Assembly: GCA_023213195.1 (NCBI GenBank)
Contig: CP096135.1
Coordinates: 2,414,842 to 2,478,841 of the forward strand
Reading direction: 5' to 3'
Source of the DNA: Sphingobacteriales bacterium JAD_PAG50586_3
Lineage (GTDB): Bacteria; Bacteroidota; Bacteroidia; CAMBQF01
Length of the DNA: 64,000 nucleotides
The notes below the pieces were generated by a model. That model did not search any database. It was not told the DNA's origin and saw only the letters and a list, made by a program, of their open reading frames with translations. Position 1 is the first letter of the stretch. Every line of letters starts with the position of its first letter. Both the position numbers and the translations under genes were made by a program. Shown one piece after another: positions 9,510 through 19,919 of this stretch.

Positions 9510-9575
9510 AGGTTTGAATTCTATTGGTAAGATACAATATTGTTATTTAGAATTTGTTAAAAGAAGGAGATTGTT

Positions 9576-10634
9576 ATGGACAAGAATATAACAGAAGCAT
9601 TTATTAAGTTGGGTACTTTTATGGCTGCCTTTGCCGATGGTGGGCCTAAAAAAGCCGAAAAGGGCATACCTAAACATTACTACGATGCTTTTGAAGAACT
9701 GCTAATATCGTTGCATATATACAACGGCTGGTTTACCGATTATAATGTACGCACGGCTTTAAAAGCCCTTGGCGAAAGCATGAACAGGGCAGAAATGGAA
9801 CGCTGGCTGGCTAAGTACGATGGGCAAAACCCATCAGCCGAAAAACAGGTGGGTATTATAGCAGCCGGTAATATACCCATGGCAGGCTTTCACGATTTTA
9901 TGTGTGTGTTGCTTAGCGGCCACAAGGTTATTGTAAAACCATCTTCTACTGATGATAAGTTGTTGCCTTTTCTATCTAAGGTGCTGCAACAAATAGAGCC
10001 TGGCTTGGCGGATAAAATTGCCTTTGCCCTTGGCATGATGAAAGGTGCCGATGCTTACATTGCCACAGGCAGCAACAACTCATCGCGCTATTTCGATTAT
10101 TATTTTGGTAAGTTTCCTCACATCATCCGCAAAAACCGCAATTCGGTAGCGGTGCTTACGGGTAACGAAACGGATGAAGAACTTAATGCCCTTACCGATG
10201 ATGTATTCCTGTACTTTGGCTTAGGCTGCCGCAGTGTATCTAAGCTATACATACCTGTAGGTTACGATTTTACGCGCCTTGCAAAGGCTTTCGAAATTTG
10301 GAAAAAGGCTTTTGAAAATAAAAAGTACGGCAACAATTACGATTATATAAAGGCCATATACCTACTTAATAAGGTGCTGCATATTGATTGTGGCTTTATG
10401 ATGCTGAAGCAGGACGAGGCACTGGCATCGCCGGTATCGGTAGTATATTTTGACTATTACAGTGATTTGGAGCAGCTGGGCGAAGAACTTACCCGCCGCA
10501 GCGAAGAAATACAATGCACAGTAGGTAATTTAGATATAGGCATAGCAATACAGCCTTTTGGCAAAGCCCAATACCCTAAAATAGATGAATATGCCGATGG
10601 GGTAGATACACTCAACTTCCTGTTAAACTTATAA
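9576..10634 (+). CDS. LuxC-like acyl-CoA reductase
   Basis: A 352-residue protein of the LuxC/acyl-CoA reductase family, related to aldehyde dehydrogenases. These reduce an acyl-CoA or acyl group with NAD(P)H. Visible blocks are the cofactor-domain stretch GIIAAGNIPMAGFHDF, KVIVKPSSTDDKLLP, and FGLGCRSVSKLYIP (about residues 214-227), where the Cys is the expected nucleophile. The protein is shorter than true LuxC, as is usual in Bacteroidota. It is divergent from a dicluster ferredoxin. The physiological substrate cannot be told from sequence. Confidence 0.8.
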   Translation: MDKNITEAFIKLGTFMAAFADGGPKKAEKGIPKHYYDAFEELLISLHIYNGWFTDYNVRTALKALGESMNRAEMERWLAKYDGQNPSAEKQVGIIAAGNIPMAGFHDFMCVLLSGHKVIVKPSSTDDKLLPFLSKVLQQIEPGLADKIAFALGMMKGADAYIATGSNNSSRYFDYYFGKFPHIIRKNRNSVAVLTGNETDEELNALTDDVFLYFGLGCRSVSKLYIPVGYDFTRLAKAFEIWKKAFENKKYGNNYDYIKAIYLLNKVLHIDCGFMMLKQDEALASPVSVVYFDYYSDLEQLGEELTRRSEEIQCTVGNLDIGIAIQPFGKAQYPKIDEYADGVDTLNFLLNL

Positions 10635-10638
10635 AAGC

Positions 10639-10670
10639 AAAAAGCCCAAACTAAACAGTTTGGGCTTTTT
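10639..10670. terminator. bidirectional intrinsic terminator
   Basis: Stem AAAAAGCCCAAACT / AGTTTGGGCTTTTT with a 4-nt loop and A/T tracts on both sides. It serves the reductase on the plus strand and the convergent CHU_C protein gene on the minus strand. Confidence 0.85.
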
Positions 10671-10705
10671 TATACGCTATACGCTATACGCTATACGCTA
10701 TACGC
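10671..10705. repeat. tandem repeat TATACGC x5
   Basis: Five perfect head-to-tail copies of the 7-mer TATACGC between the terminator and the stop codon of the CHU_C gene. A related CTATACGCTATAAGC stretch occurs near 39085. It may vary in copy number by slippage. Confidence 0.9.
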
Positions 10706-12836
10706 TTATTTAGCTATTGTTACGGTGCCTCGGTATATCTTTTCCTCATTCATAACATTTAATGTTCTTATCTGGTAGATATACGTGTCTATCATAACCT
10801 GTCCGTCGCTTTTGTAGCGACCGTCCCAAGGGTCAAGCATGCTGGTGGTAGTGTATATACGGTTGCCCCAGCGGTTAAAAATCATCAATTCGTATTCTTT
10901 AATGTTGGTGCCAAAACCGCCAAACTGGTCGTTAATGCCATCGCCGTTTGGCGAGAATGCATTAGGAACATAGAATGTACTAACCGGATTAATGCGCACT
11001 GTGCCATAAGCGGTATCGGGGCAGTTATACTGGTTGTTGGCTACTAGCATAATTACAAATGTGCCGGTATCTTGGTAAGTAACCATTGGGTTTTGCGCAT
11101 TTCCTACGGTGCCATTGCCAAAGTTCCAGGTCCATATTGTAGGGTTGCCGGTGCTTTGGTCTGTCATAGTAATGTTTCGCTGAAACTCATCGGTAACACC
11201 AGGACTAACAATAAAGTCGGCAGTAACCTGTGGGTTAGCTGTAATATAAGCCACACGGGTTAAAGTATCGCGGCAGTTACTGCCACTTGCAATTATCAGC
11301 GTAACATCGTAAGAGCCTGCAACATCATATATATGGCTAGGGCTTTGTAGCGTTGATGTGTTGCCATCGCCAAAATTCCATCCCCAACCTGTAATTGTAC
11401 CGCCGTTGCCGGTGCTTAAATCTGTAAAGGTTACAGGTAATTCTACACAACCCGTTACAGGCGCACCGTTAAAATCGGCCGTTGGTATAGGGTCTATGGT
11501 AATAGTTTGTGTTGTAGTATCGGCACAGCCGTTGCTAGATTGTACAATAAGCTCAACAGTATAGGTACCACCGGCACTGTAGCTGTAGGCAGGGCTTTGT
11601 TGGGCAGATGTGCCTACGTTATCGCCAAAATCCCATGCCCAACCGGTTATTACACCGCCCGGGGCGCTAGAAAGGTCTTGGAAAGTTGCTGGGGTGCCTA
11701 AGCAACCGGCATTTAATACAAAGTTGGCATTAGCGCCTTAGCGATACCAATACCTGTTTCACAATAGTATCAGAACAACCTGCGTTAGAGGTTACAATTA
11801 GCGATACGTTGTAAATACCAGGGTTGTTGTAGGTATAGCTTGGATTTTGCAAGCCCGATGTTTGCCCCGGTTCAAAAGTCCATAAGTAGTTGGCTATGGT
11901 GCCGGGGTTGGTAATGGTACTGGCATCGGTAAAATGTGTAGCGTTGCCTGAGCATACTGTGTCGGCAGTAAAGTCAGGCTCAATATCAATAAGGTTAAAA
12001 GTAACCGTATCGGCTTTGGTAACGTTGTTGGGGAACTGGCCAACAGCAATAATAGTTTGTGGGCCGCTAAGGTTATCAGGGTACGATACAAATGTTTGCC
12101 AGTTGGCAGCATTTAAAATATTTGCCGATACCGGAGATCCGGTAAAGTTGCCGTAAAGGGTAACGCTGTTTGGTAAAGAGTCGGTAGTGCCGGTAACCAA
12201 AAAGTCGCAAGACATGTTGGCATTAGTTGTAGGCGATGTTATTTGCAAGCCCGGGTTAGCAGGTACAATGGGGGTAATGTTATCAATCATGCTATTGATA
12301 TACCCGCTGCAAGCACTAATAAAATAGGGTGCAAAGCTTACGTAGCACCAGTTTTGGGTGGGGGTAAAGGTAACTGTAACGTTGTTCCAGCCAGCGGTAG
12401 TAATCATTCCCGAACTCCAAAGCATTTCGCCCTGACCGCAAATGCCGTTACCACCCCAAATAGCCATAGATCCATAACAATCAATAGGGTCTGCGGTATT
12501 GTATACAGACGTAAAAGCAATGTCCATGGTAAAGGTGTAGGGTTGCCCCGCTGTCATGCAACCACTTAGTTGCTGACTACAGCCCTCATGGTACGATGCG
12601 CCATCGCCTGCAAGCAAAAAGCTAACGTATGTGCTACCATTGGTAGCCGGGTCGGTTATTCCCCATTGGCCCGGCTGGGTATCTGGCGTACCGCCATTAA
12701 AACACATGTCCCACGGTGCGGGTACTACGTGTGGCGCCGATTGCCCTTCAAAAGAAGGGTTTTGAAATGTAAACTGGGCTTTGCTAATCCCGGTTGAAAT
12801 TCCAATTGCGCATAGTATAAGTAACAGTCTATTCAT
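10706..12836 (-). CDS. secreted PKD-repeat protein with CHU_C sorting domain, one frameshift
   Basis: About 709 residues. Residues 1-21 are a signal peptide. Next comes a roughly 170-residue beta-rich, galactose-binding-like region starting FQNPSFEGQS. PKD-type Ig repeats follow, recognised by YLWTFEPGQTS, GWAWDFGDN, GWGWNFGDGN and WTWNFGNGT. The C-terminus is a gliding-motility-associated CHU_C domain (FYVPNAFSPNGDGINDQF ... FNRWGNRIY ... GTVTIAK), a type IX secretion signal. The frame shifts once near 11735, at a PKD boundary; no second break is needed because the middle part is open. Probably a large surface or secreted adhesin-like protein. Confidence 0.85.
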
Positions 12837-13157
12837 AGGTTTTCTAACCCTTAAAAATACTTAAAAATAAACAACAAAGTCAAGGTAAAATGTACAATTG
12901 TTATCAACCATTGAATATTTAAAACGCATATTTGTGTATATTGTTGAAAATGTGCATTTTATATTTATTCTTTTTTATTCTTATTGTTTGATTAACAATA
13001 GCAATTATATCTGCGTTAACGTTTTTTTACCGGATTTAGTATTCAGTTACTAAAACCCGTGTTCGCAATTGTACAAAACGGTCATATTATTATTCTCTTA
13101 AAAAGGCTGTTGCCTCTTTCAAAAATTCGGCGTTACTTGCAGCCTCTTTTTAAGAAT
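12837..13157. other. AT-rich divergent intergenic region
   Basis: It separates the divergent CHU_C and S46 peptidase genes. No convincing TAnnTTTG box was found on either strand. An imperfect dyad (AAAAAGGCTG at 13100-13109 against CAGCCTCTTTTT at 13140-13151) lies just ahead of the peptidase start and could fold in its leader. I see no gene here. Confidence 0.4.
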
Positions 13158-15425
13158 ATGGATATGAAAAAACTAGTTCTATCGGTTGTTATGGCCGTTT
13201 CGTTGCTAATGCCTATGGCCGCAAAGGCCGATGAGGGCATGTGGCTACTTATTTTACTGCAAAAGCTAAACATGCGCGATATGCAGTCTAAAGGTTTTAA
13301 ACTGTCGGCTGACGAGATTTACAGCCTTAACAAAGCCAGTATTAAAGATGCCATTGTTATGCTTAACTATGGCGGTTGCACTGCCGAGGCTATATCAGAC
13401 CAGGGCTTGCTACTTACCAACCACCACTGTGGTTACGAGGCTATTCAAAAAACAGCACCGTAGACCACGATTACCTTGCAAACGGCTTTTGGGCAAAAGA
13501 TGTTAAAAGCGACCTTGCAGCCCCCGGCTACACCGCATCGTTCCTTGTGCGTATAGACGATGTAACGGCTAAGGTAAGTGCAGAACTAACATCAGACATG
13601 GATGAAGCTGCCCGCAACAAAAAAATTGCTGAGGTAATGAAAAAGCTGGAAGACGAAGCTACTGCCGGCACCACATACAACGCCAAGGTTAAAGGCTTTT
13701 TCGAGAATGCCGAGTTTTATCTTTTTGTATACGAAACCTTTACGGATGTACGTTTGGTAGGTGCACCGCCTTCATCAGTTGGTAAATTTGGTGGCGATAC
13801 CGACAACTGGATGTGGCCACGCCACACCGGCGACTTTTCTTTACTACGTGTTTACATGGGTAAAGATGGTAAGCCTGCTCCTTATAATGTAGATAACGTT
13901 CCTTACAAGCCTAAAAAAGCACTTTCTATTAGTATTGATGGGGTTAAAGATGGCGACTTTACTATGGTTATGGGTAACCCCGGCCGTACCGATCGTTACT
14001 TAACATCAGAAGGTGTTAAACTACTACTAGACCAAACTGCGCCTGCTATTGTTAAAATCCGCGATTTAAAGCTTTCTATCTACAAAAAAGATATGGATGC
14101 CAGCCCAAAGGTTAAAATTCAATATGCAAGCAAGTATGCCCGCACTGCCAACTACTGGAAATACTATATAGGCCAAAGCGCGCAACTTAAAAAGAACCGC
14201 GTATATGAGAAAAAACTAAAAGTTGAGGCCGATTTTGATAAATGGGCCAATAGCGATAAAGACCTAACGGCTAAATACGGCTCGGCAATTAATAAAATAA
14301 ATGCAGGTTTCTCACAAATTCGCGATTATAACATACACCGCACATACTTAAATGAGAGCATACTACGCACCTGCGAAGCTGTTGCTTTATCTCTTAACTA
14401 TGGCGAATTAGAGAAGTTGCTTGATGACCAAGGCAAAGCAACAGATGCTAAAACAAAAGCAGAAGAAATGAAGAAAGACATAGGTACTTTCTTTGCAGAT
14501 TATAATGCACCTACCGATAAAAAACTATTAGCTGCAATGCTACAGTTATTCCGTGCCGATGTGCCTGCCGACCAGATTCCCGATATTTATAAAACTATTG
14601 ATAGTGAGTTTGGCGGCGACTATGTTAAGTTTGCTGATAAGGTGTTTGAAACCTCAATATTTGTAGACCAAGCCCGTTTAGAGAAGTTTCTTGATGCGCC
14701 TGATGCTGCTACGTTAAAGAACGATTGGTCGTACAAAATTGCCAACTCGTTTGTAAGTAACTGGAGAGGTGGCTACGCTATGAAGCTTAAAGCTATAGAA
14801 GATGCCCAGGATAAAGACCAACGTTTGTTTATACAAGGCCTGCGAGAGATGAACCCATCTAAAGCTTACGCTCCTGATGCTAACTCTACCATGCGTTTAA
14901 CCTACGGCAATGTTAAATCATACATTCCGCAAGATGCCGTGTTCTATGATTATTATACCACCCTTGATGGTATTATTGCTAAAGAAGACACAACAAATGA
15001 AGAGTTTATTGTTCCTGCAAAGTTAAAAGACCTTTATAACAAGAAAGATTACGGCCGCTTTGCCGATTCTGACGGTAAAATGCACGTTAACTTTATCAGT
15101 AATAACGATATTACCGGCGGTAACTCTGGCAGCCCTGTATTAAATGGCTACGGCGAATTAATTGGCTGTGCTTTCGATGGTAACTGGGAAGCCATGAGCG
15201 GCGACATTTACTTCGATCCTTTATTAAAGCGTACCATATCTGTAGACATACGTTACGTATTGTTTATTATTGAAAAATATGCCGGTGCCGATAACCTTAT
15301 AAAAGAAATGAACCTGAGTATCGCGCACAGGCAAGCCTACAAGCAACAGAGCCCCTAAAGGCGGCGCCACTATTCCGGTAGCCCCTTCTAACGGCCGCGC
15401 TATACCTAAAGGCCAACAACGCTAA
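13158..15425 (+). CDS. S46 dipeptidyl-peptidase (DPP7-like), two frameshifts
   Basis: Serine peptidase that removes dipeptides from the N-terminus of oligopeptides in the periplasm. The signal peptide is MDMKKLVLSVVMAVSLLMPM...A. Catalytic His lies in LLTNHHCGYEAIQ, and catalytic Ser in GGNSGSPVLNGYGELIG. Eighteen residues after that Ser is Gly (CAFDGNWE); from memory Gly at this place marks DPP7-type hydrophobic P1 preference and Arg marks DPP11. The frame breaks at the A6 run 13447-13452 (A7 expected, IQKNSTVDHDYL). A second shift near 15313 exposes a tail ending IPKGQQR at 15425. Corrected length is about 755 residues. Confidence 0.88.
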
Positions 15426-15451
15426 GCAGCAGAATTAATCTTATATAGTTT

Positions 15452-15485
15452 AAAAAGCCCCTGACAATATTGTCAGGGGCTTTTT
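15452..15485. terminator. intrinsic terminator
   Basis: AAAAAGCCCCTGACAATA pairs with its complement ending GGGGCTTTTT. The stem is about 17 bp with almost no loop, followed by T-rich sequence. It ends the S46 peptidase transcript. Confidence 0.85.
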
Positions 15486-15625
15486 GTTTTAGCTGTTGAT
15501 TAACTGGCAACTGGGAAGTGAGAACCGATAAATGAAAAAAATTATGGAATTTATTTTCTCCCGCATCTTACTTGCAAAAACCAATAAAATTTTCAAACTT
15601 TACAATAATCATAAAATCAGTTTGT

Positions 15626-17223
15626 ATGAAAAAACGCGACATTGTACTATTAGCTGCTATTGCACTTTCTACAACGGCCTTTGCACAACAAAACACAGGC
15701 ACCCTTCTTAATGTAAACAACATTGCGGCTACCATAAACGCCAACGGCAAACTATTCTCAACTATAGCCACCAACGGCCATAGCAACCCGGGTTTCGAGG
15801 TTTATAAATCGGGCAAGCACACCCTTAATGCTACCTCGTTATGGATTGGCGGTTTTGACCAAGGTAACAACTACCACCTTATGGCCCCAACCTATGGGCA
15901 GTGGGGTAACGATGCCTTTGCAGGCCCCGGCATGGCTAGCTACTCAGCCGCTACCGATGCCAAATGGAACCGTGTGTGGAATATTACTAAAGATGAGGTT
16001 GATGCACACATTGCAAATTATAAAAGCGATACTTACATAATTCCCGAAGTTATTGCCAACTGGCCCGGCAATGGCGATGTTGCCGCAGGGCAAATGCCAA
16101 TTTTAGCGCCGTTTTTTGATGCAGATAACAACGGTAAGTATGAACCTGCAAAAGGTGACTATCCTGTTATAAAAGGTGACCAAGCTATATACTTTATTTA
16201 TAACGACCACCGGGCTAACCATGGCGAAACAGGCGGTGCGCAACTGGGTGTTGAAATACACGGCATGGCTTATGCCTTTAAAACCAACAAGCGCGATGAA
16301 GCATTTAACAACACCGTATTTGTTGAGTACGATATTTTTAATCGTTCGGGAAACAACTACCGCGATGTATACATTGGCTTGTTTAACGACCTTGATATGG
16401 GCGAACCATTTAACGACTATATGGGGGTTGATGTAAATCGTAACACATTCTTCGCCTATAATGCCAAGGCCGATGATAATGAGTTTAAAGGCATTGCCGA
16501 TGACCCGCACATGTCGGTTAAGTTTTTAAACGAAGGACTTAACGGTTTTATAGCGTATGATAATGATTGGAGCGAGCGTGGCAACCCATACTCTACCGCC
16601 GATTATTACAACTACATGCGTGGTTTTTGGAAAGATGGCCAGCCTGTAACCTTTGGTGGCAATGGTAAAGGCGGCACCCAGTATGCCCGCTATATGTTTG
16701 CAGGCGCTACAGACCCTGTTGTGGGGGCAACTGGAACGAGAAAGCAGCTAACAACGCCCCACACGACCGTCGCGCGTTGGGCACTGTAGGCCCATTTAAT
16801 TTTGCCGCAGGCCAGTCGCGCAAAATAGCGTTGGTATACAACTTTGCTACTACCCAGAAAAAGATGATTAAAAATCTGGATAAAATTCAGGATGCATACG
16901 ATAACCAAACAGGGGTATTTAAACCTGCAAACACTGCCAACAACAGCGTTATAGACCCCATACGCCCACCTGCAGACAGGTTTGAGGTAAACATATCTCC
17001 AAACCCAATGAAAAACGAAGCCATTGTACGCTTTGATAATCCACGTAACGAAGAGTTTATACTTCAGGTATTCGATTTATCGGGCAAACTGATAATGGCT
17101 AAAGCAGGCATAACCGGCACACAGGTAACAGTAGAGCGTGGAGATATGGCCCCCGGCATGTATATAATAGAACTGCGTAGCGGCAGCCAACGCACCACAG
17201 CCAAACTGGTTGTTGCAGAATAA
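15626..17223 (+). CDS. T9SS type A sorting-domain protein, one frameshift
   Basis: About 532 residues. MKKRDIVLLAAIALSTTAFAQ is the signal peptide and sets the start. The central region (SLWIGGFDQGNNYH, FFDADNNGKYEPAKGDYPVIKGDQ, VEYDIFNRSGNNYRDVYIGLFNDLDMG) has the look of large Bacteroidota secreted proteins with Asp/Asn-rich calcium-type loops; I can name no enzyme family. The C-terminus FEVNISPNPMKNEAIVRF ... GMYIIELRSG is a type A sorting domain for outer-membrane export. The frame breaks at G5 16723-16727 (G6 expected, giving VVGGNWNEKAANNAPHDRRA). Confidence 0.8.
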
Positions 17224-17245
17224 GAGTTAACAGGAATATTTTTTG

Positions 17246-17271
17246 AAAAAAGCGGCGCAGGCCGCTTTTTT
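17246..17271. terminator. intrinsic terminator
   Basis: AAAAAAGCGGC / GCCGCTTTTTT stem with a 4-nt loop, directly after the T9SS protein gene. Symmetric A/T tracts make it usable in both directions. Confidence 0.85.
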
Positions 17272-17347
17272 CGTTTTGTAACTATTGGAATAAACTTACG
17301 TTCACATACTATGCAACACGGCTACATTACCATCAAATTTAATCAGT

Positions 17348-17482
17348 ATGAAAAGCAATGTAAGCCGTGCTATAGCCATAACCCTGTTGGCAGCATTTGT
17401 AATTAGTGCATCGTCTTGTGCTACCCGCCCCCGTAAATGCGATGGCCGCAGGGGTACACCAACCCCAATGGGCTTAATGTAG
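17348..17482 (+). CDS. tiny lipoprotein (44 aa)
   Basis: Reading from ATG at 17348 gives 44 residues: MKSNVSRAIAITLLAAFVI then SASSC, a lipobox with lipid-anchored Cys at 24, then a short tail with KCDGRRG and ending TPMGLM. Positive N-terminus, hydrophobic core and lipobox are all intact, and the tail GRRG recurs in a second tiny lipoprotein at 57383-57532. It is too short for default gene finders. The function is unknown. Confidence 0.6.
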   Translation: MKSNVSRAIAITLLAAFVISASSCATRPRKCDGRRGTPTPMGLM

Positions 17483-17541
17483 GAGCACTTAATTAGTTTT
17501 TAGTAATTTGCGCTAAATACGCCCCCTATATCTTATTAATA

Positions 17542-18675
17542 GTGAAAAAAAGTTTCGTTGTAGTATTAGTTGTGGCCGCTTTTGCAGCCAAAGCGCAGCT
17601 TACATCGCTACAAAACATAAATGCTTGGGCATACCAGTTACAAAATGTAACTCCGGCTGCTATAGCACCCGATAATTCGTTCCAGCTTTTTGTTACCGAT
17701 TATTCTGCTGATGGAAGTGGGGCAGGGGTCTATACCCCTCAGCAGGTACAAGCAATGAAAACCGGTGGTAAAAAGGTTATAGCTTATATATCTATTGGCG
17801 AGGCCGAAAACTACCGCGATTATTGGCAACCGACATGGAACAACACCCCACCTGTTTGGCTAGGCTCTGAGAACCCCGATTGGGCAGGAAACTATAAAGT
17901 AAAGTTTTGGCACCCGCAGTGGAAGAATATAATCTACACTTATATAGATACCATTTTAGCCAAAGGGTACGATGGCATATACATGGATATTATAGATGCC
18001 TATTACTACTGGCAGGAAGAAAATCCGCAAGAGCCTTATGCCGATACCTTGATGGTGGATTTTATTAGCGACATCCGCCACCATGCCGATTCTGTTTTGG
18101 GTAATAGTGCTTTTATACTAATACCCCAAAATGCCGAAGATATTATTGATGCTAATAACATAACCGTTGCTTTACAGGATAAATACTTTAATAGTATTAA
18201 TGCCATAGGGGTAGAGGATGTATTCTTTCCCGGCAATAATGATATAAATAACGCCCATGCTCCAGATACTTACCGCACCGGCCTGCTTACCGAGTTTAAA
18301 AACAGTGGCAAGCGGGTATTTTCTATAGAATACATAGACCAGCCTACCAAGCTAACCCAATACGTGGCCGATGTACAAGCTAACCAGTATGTGCCCTATG
18401 CCTGTTACCGCCCTTTGGATATGATATGCACCCAATTGCCTTTGGCTGTTGAAGAAACAGAATTGCCCAAGCCTGTTATATACACTAATGCTGGCACCCT
18501 AACCGTTATCACACCGTACCATGCTAGTGTTGATGTTATAGATATGCAGGGTAGGGTAGTGGGGCAGCAGGTAAATACCACCTATAGCCAATGGCCGGGT
18601 TTAAATCCCGGTTTGTATTTAATAATTGTAAAATCAGGCGGTAAGCAATTGACATATAAGCATATAATTCAGTAG
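17542..18675 (+). CDS. GH114-like TIM-barrel protein with type A sorting domain
   Basis: A 377-residue secreted protein. The GTG start at 17542 gives signal MKKSFVVVLVVAAFAAKAQ. The catalytic-type barrel shows VIAYISIGEAENYRDYW, WLGSENPDWAGNYKVKFW, GYDGIYMDIIDAYYYW and VFSIEYID, the pattern of the endo-alpha-1,4-polygalactosaminidase/TM1410-like (GH114) family. The Asp in YMDIID and the Glu in IGEAE are the likely acidic catalytic residues. The last 70 residues (VDVIDMQGRVVGQQ ... GLYLIIVKSGGKQLTYKHI) form a type A sorting domain. It probably acts on galactosamine-containing exopolysaccharide; substrate is inferred from the family. Confidence 0.8.
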   Translation: MKKSFVVVLVVAAFAAKAQLTSLQNINAWAYQLQNVTPAAIAPDNSFQLFVTDYSADGSGAGVYTPQQVQAMKTGGKKVIAYISIGEAENYRDYWQPTWNNTPPVWLGSENPDWAGNYKVKFWHPQWKNIIYTYIDTILAKGYDGIYMDIIDAYYYWQEENPQEPYADTLMVDFISDIRHHADSVLGNSAFILIPQNAEDIIDANNITVALQDKYFNSINAIGVEDVFFPGNNDINNAHAPDTYRTGLLTEFKNSGKRVFSIEYIDQPTKLTQYVADVQANQYVPYACYRPLDMICTQLPLAVEETELPKPVIYTNAGTLTVITPYHASVDVIDMQGRVVGQQVNTTYSQWPGLNPGLYLIIVKSGGKQLTYKHIIQ

Positions 18676-18710
18676 CGCTAACTTATACCTACTACGTGAT
18701 AACTTTTAGC

Positions 18711-18718
18711 TATCTTTG
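18711..18718 (+). promoter_or_regulatory. -7 box TATCTTTG, no protein gene directly after
   Basis: Exact TAnnTTTG match 180 bp ahead of the str operon promoter. A palindrome plus T-run ends this interval at about 18858, so the transcript would be short. Confidence 0.5.
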
Positions 18719-18724
18719 CCAAAG

Positions 18725-18858
18725 CAGTTTCACTTTTTGGGCATCGAGCCCGGTGTAAGGCAAGAGATATTAACAATGCCGTTTTCCTCTTCCTATCCCC
18801 TTGAAAGGGTAAATTTTAAAGGGATTGGCATATTTCTTGCAAATATTTGCATTTTTTT
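18725..18858 (+). ncRNA. candidate small RNA or leader upstream of rpsL
   Basis: A roughly 130-nt interval bounded by a -7 box (18711-18718) and a terminator-like palindrome, GCAAATATTTGC (18839-18850), followed by ATTTTTTTCT. Inside are GGGCATCGAGCCC and an outer pairing ATGCC (18776-18780) with GGCAT (18827-18831). It lies directly ahead of the rpsL promoter. An in-frame 28-codon reading from 18776 has no protein-like character. I cannot match it to a named RNA family. Confidence 0.35.
18839..18858 (+). terminator. weak intrinsic terminator ahead of the str operon
   Basis: Perfect 12-nt palindrome GCAAATATTTGC followed by a T7 tract. It is AT-rich and therefore weak. Confidence 0.45.
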
Positions 18859-18890
18859 CTAACTGCTGTTGTATAATTCATTTTCATTCG

Positions 18891-18898
18891 TACCTTTG
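18891..18898 (+). promoter_or_regulatory. -7 box TACCTTTG of the str-S10 superoperon
   Basis: Exact consensus, with TTG about 22 bp upstream in CTGTTGTATAATT. The leader to rpsL is about 60 nt. It is the most likely main promoter for the ribosomal cluster. Confidence 0.65.
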
Positions 18899-18963
18899 CA
18901 GCCCTATTTTTAGGACTTAGAGTGATAATACAACAATAATAACAAACAACAATTAAGTAGCAA

Positions 18964-19383
18964 ATGCCTACTATACAACAACTAGTACGTAAAGGGCGCA
19001 AGCCACTTGTAACCAAGAGTAAGTCTCCAGCTCTTGATTCTTGTCCGCAACGCCGCGGAGTATGTGTACGTGTGTACACCACTACCCCGAAAAAACCAAA
19101 CTCGGCACTTCGTAAAGTAGCCAGGGTACGTCTAACTAATACAAAAGAGGTTAACGCCTACATTCCGGGCGAAGGTCACAACCTGCAAGAGCACAGTATC
19201 GTTTTGATACGTGGCGGCAGGGTAAAAGACTTACCGGGTGTACGTTACCACATTGTTCGTGGTGCATTAGACACCTCTGGTGTTGAGGGCCGTAACCAAC
19301 GTCGTTCTAAATACGGAACAAAACGTCCGAAAGCAGGCGCTAAAGGAGCAGCTGCAGCACCGGCAAAAGGTAAAAAGAAATAA
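18964..19383 (+). CDS. rpsL: 30S ribosomal protein S12
   Basis: Decoding-site protein of the small subunit, 139 residues. It has [21 protein letters not shown] and [12 protein letters not shown] (each a separate block); the Lys residues at the classical streptomycin-resistance positions are wild type. The C-terminus carries an extra Lys/Ala tail ([15 protein letters not shown]) beyond the usual end. First gene of the superoperon. Confidence 0.97.
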   Translation: MPTIQQLVRKGRKPLVTKSKSPALDSCPQRRGVCVRVYTTTPKKPNSALRKVARVRLTNTKEVNAYIPGEGHNLQEHSIVLIRGGRVKDLPGVRYHIVRGALDTSGVEGRNQRRSKYGTKRPKAGAKGAAAAPAKGKKK

Positions 19384-19412
19384 TTAACTCAATAAGCTGA
19401 TATAAATAAGCC

Positions 19413-19880
19413 ATGAGAAAGTCGAGAGCAAAACGCCACGAACTGTTACCTGATCCTCGTTATAACGATACCACGGTAACCCGTTTTGTAAATAACATGA
19501 TGTACGACGGTAAAAAGAGCGTAGCATTTACCACTTTTTACGATTGTATAGATATTGTATCTAAACGTACTAGTGAAGAAGGTATTGATATCTTCAAAAA
19601 AGCATTAGATAACGTAATGCCTGGTGTTGAGGTTCGTAGCCGCCGTGTTGGTGGTTCTACTTTCCAAATCCCATCAGAAATTCGCCCAGACCGCCGTATT
19701 GCCCTTGGCATGAAGTGGTTAATATCTTACGCACGCAAACGCAATGAAAAGTCTATGAGCCAAAAGCTTGCCGGCGAAATTATTGCAGCCGCTAAAGGCG
19801 AGGGTGCTGCACACAAGAAGAAAGAGGACATCCACCGTATGGCTGAAGCTAACAAAGCTTTCTCTCACTTCCGTTTCTAA
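19413..19880 (+). CDS. rpsG: 30S ribosomal protein S7
   Basis: 155 residues, the normal bacterial length. S7 nucleates assembly of the 30S head and is a translational repressor of the str operon in E. coli. Recognised by MRKSRAKRHELLPDPRYND, ARKRNEKSMSQKLAGEI and KKKEDIHRMAEANKAFSHFRF (long conserved C-terminus). Follows rpsL by 29 bp. Confidence 0.97.
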   Translation: MRKSRAKRHELLPDPRYNDTTVTRFVNNMMYDGKKSVAFTTFYDCIDIVSKRTSEEGIDIFKKALDNVMPGVEVRSRRVGGSTFQIPSEIRPDRRIALGMKWLISYARKRNEKSMSQKLAGEIIAAAKGEGAAHKKKEDIHRMAEANKAFSHFRF

Positions 19881-19919
19881 TACCCCAATTATTTTAAATA
19901 GAATAGATAAGAATTAATC

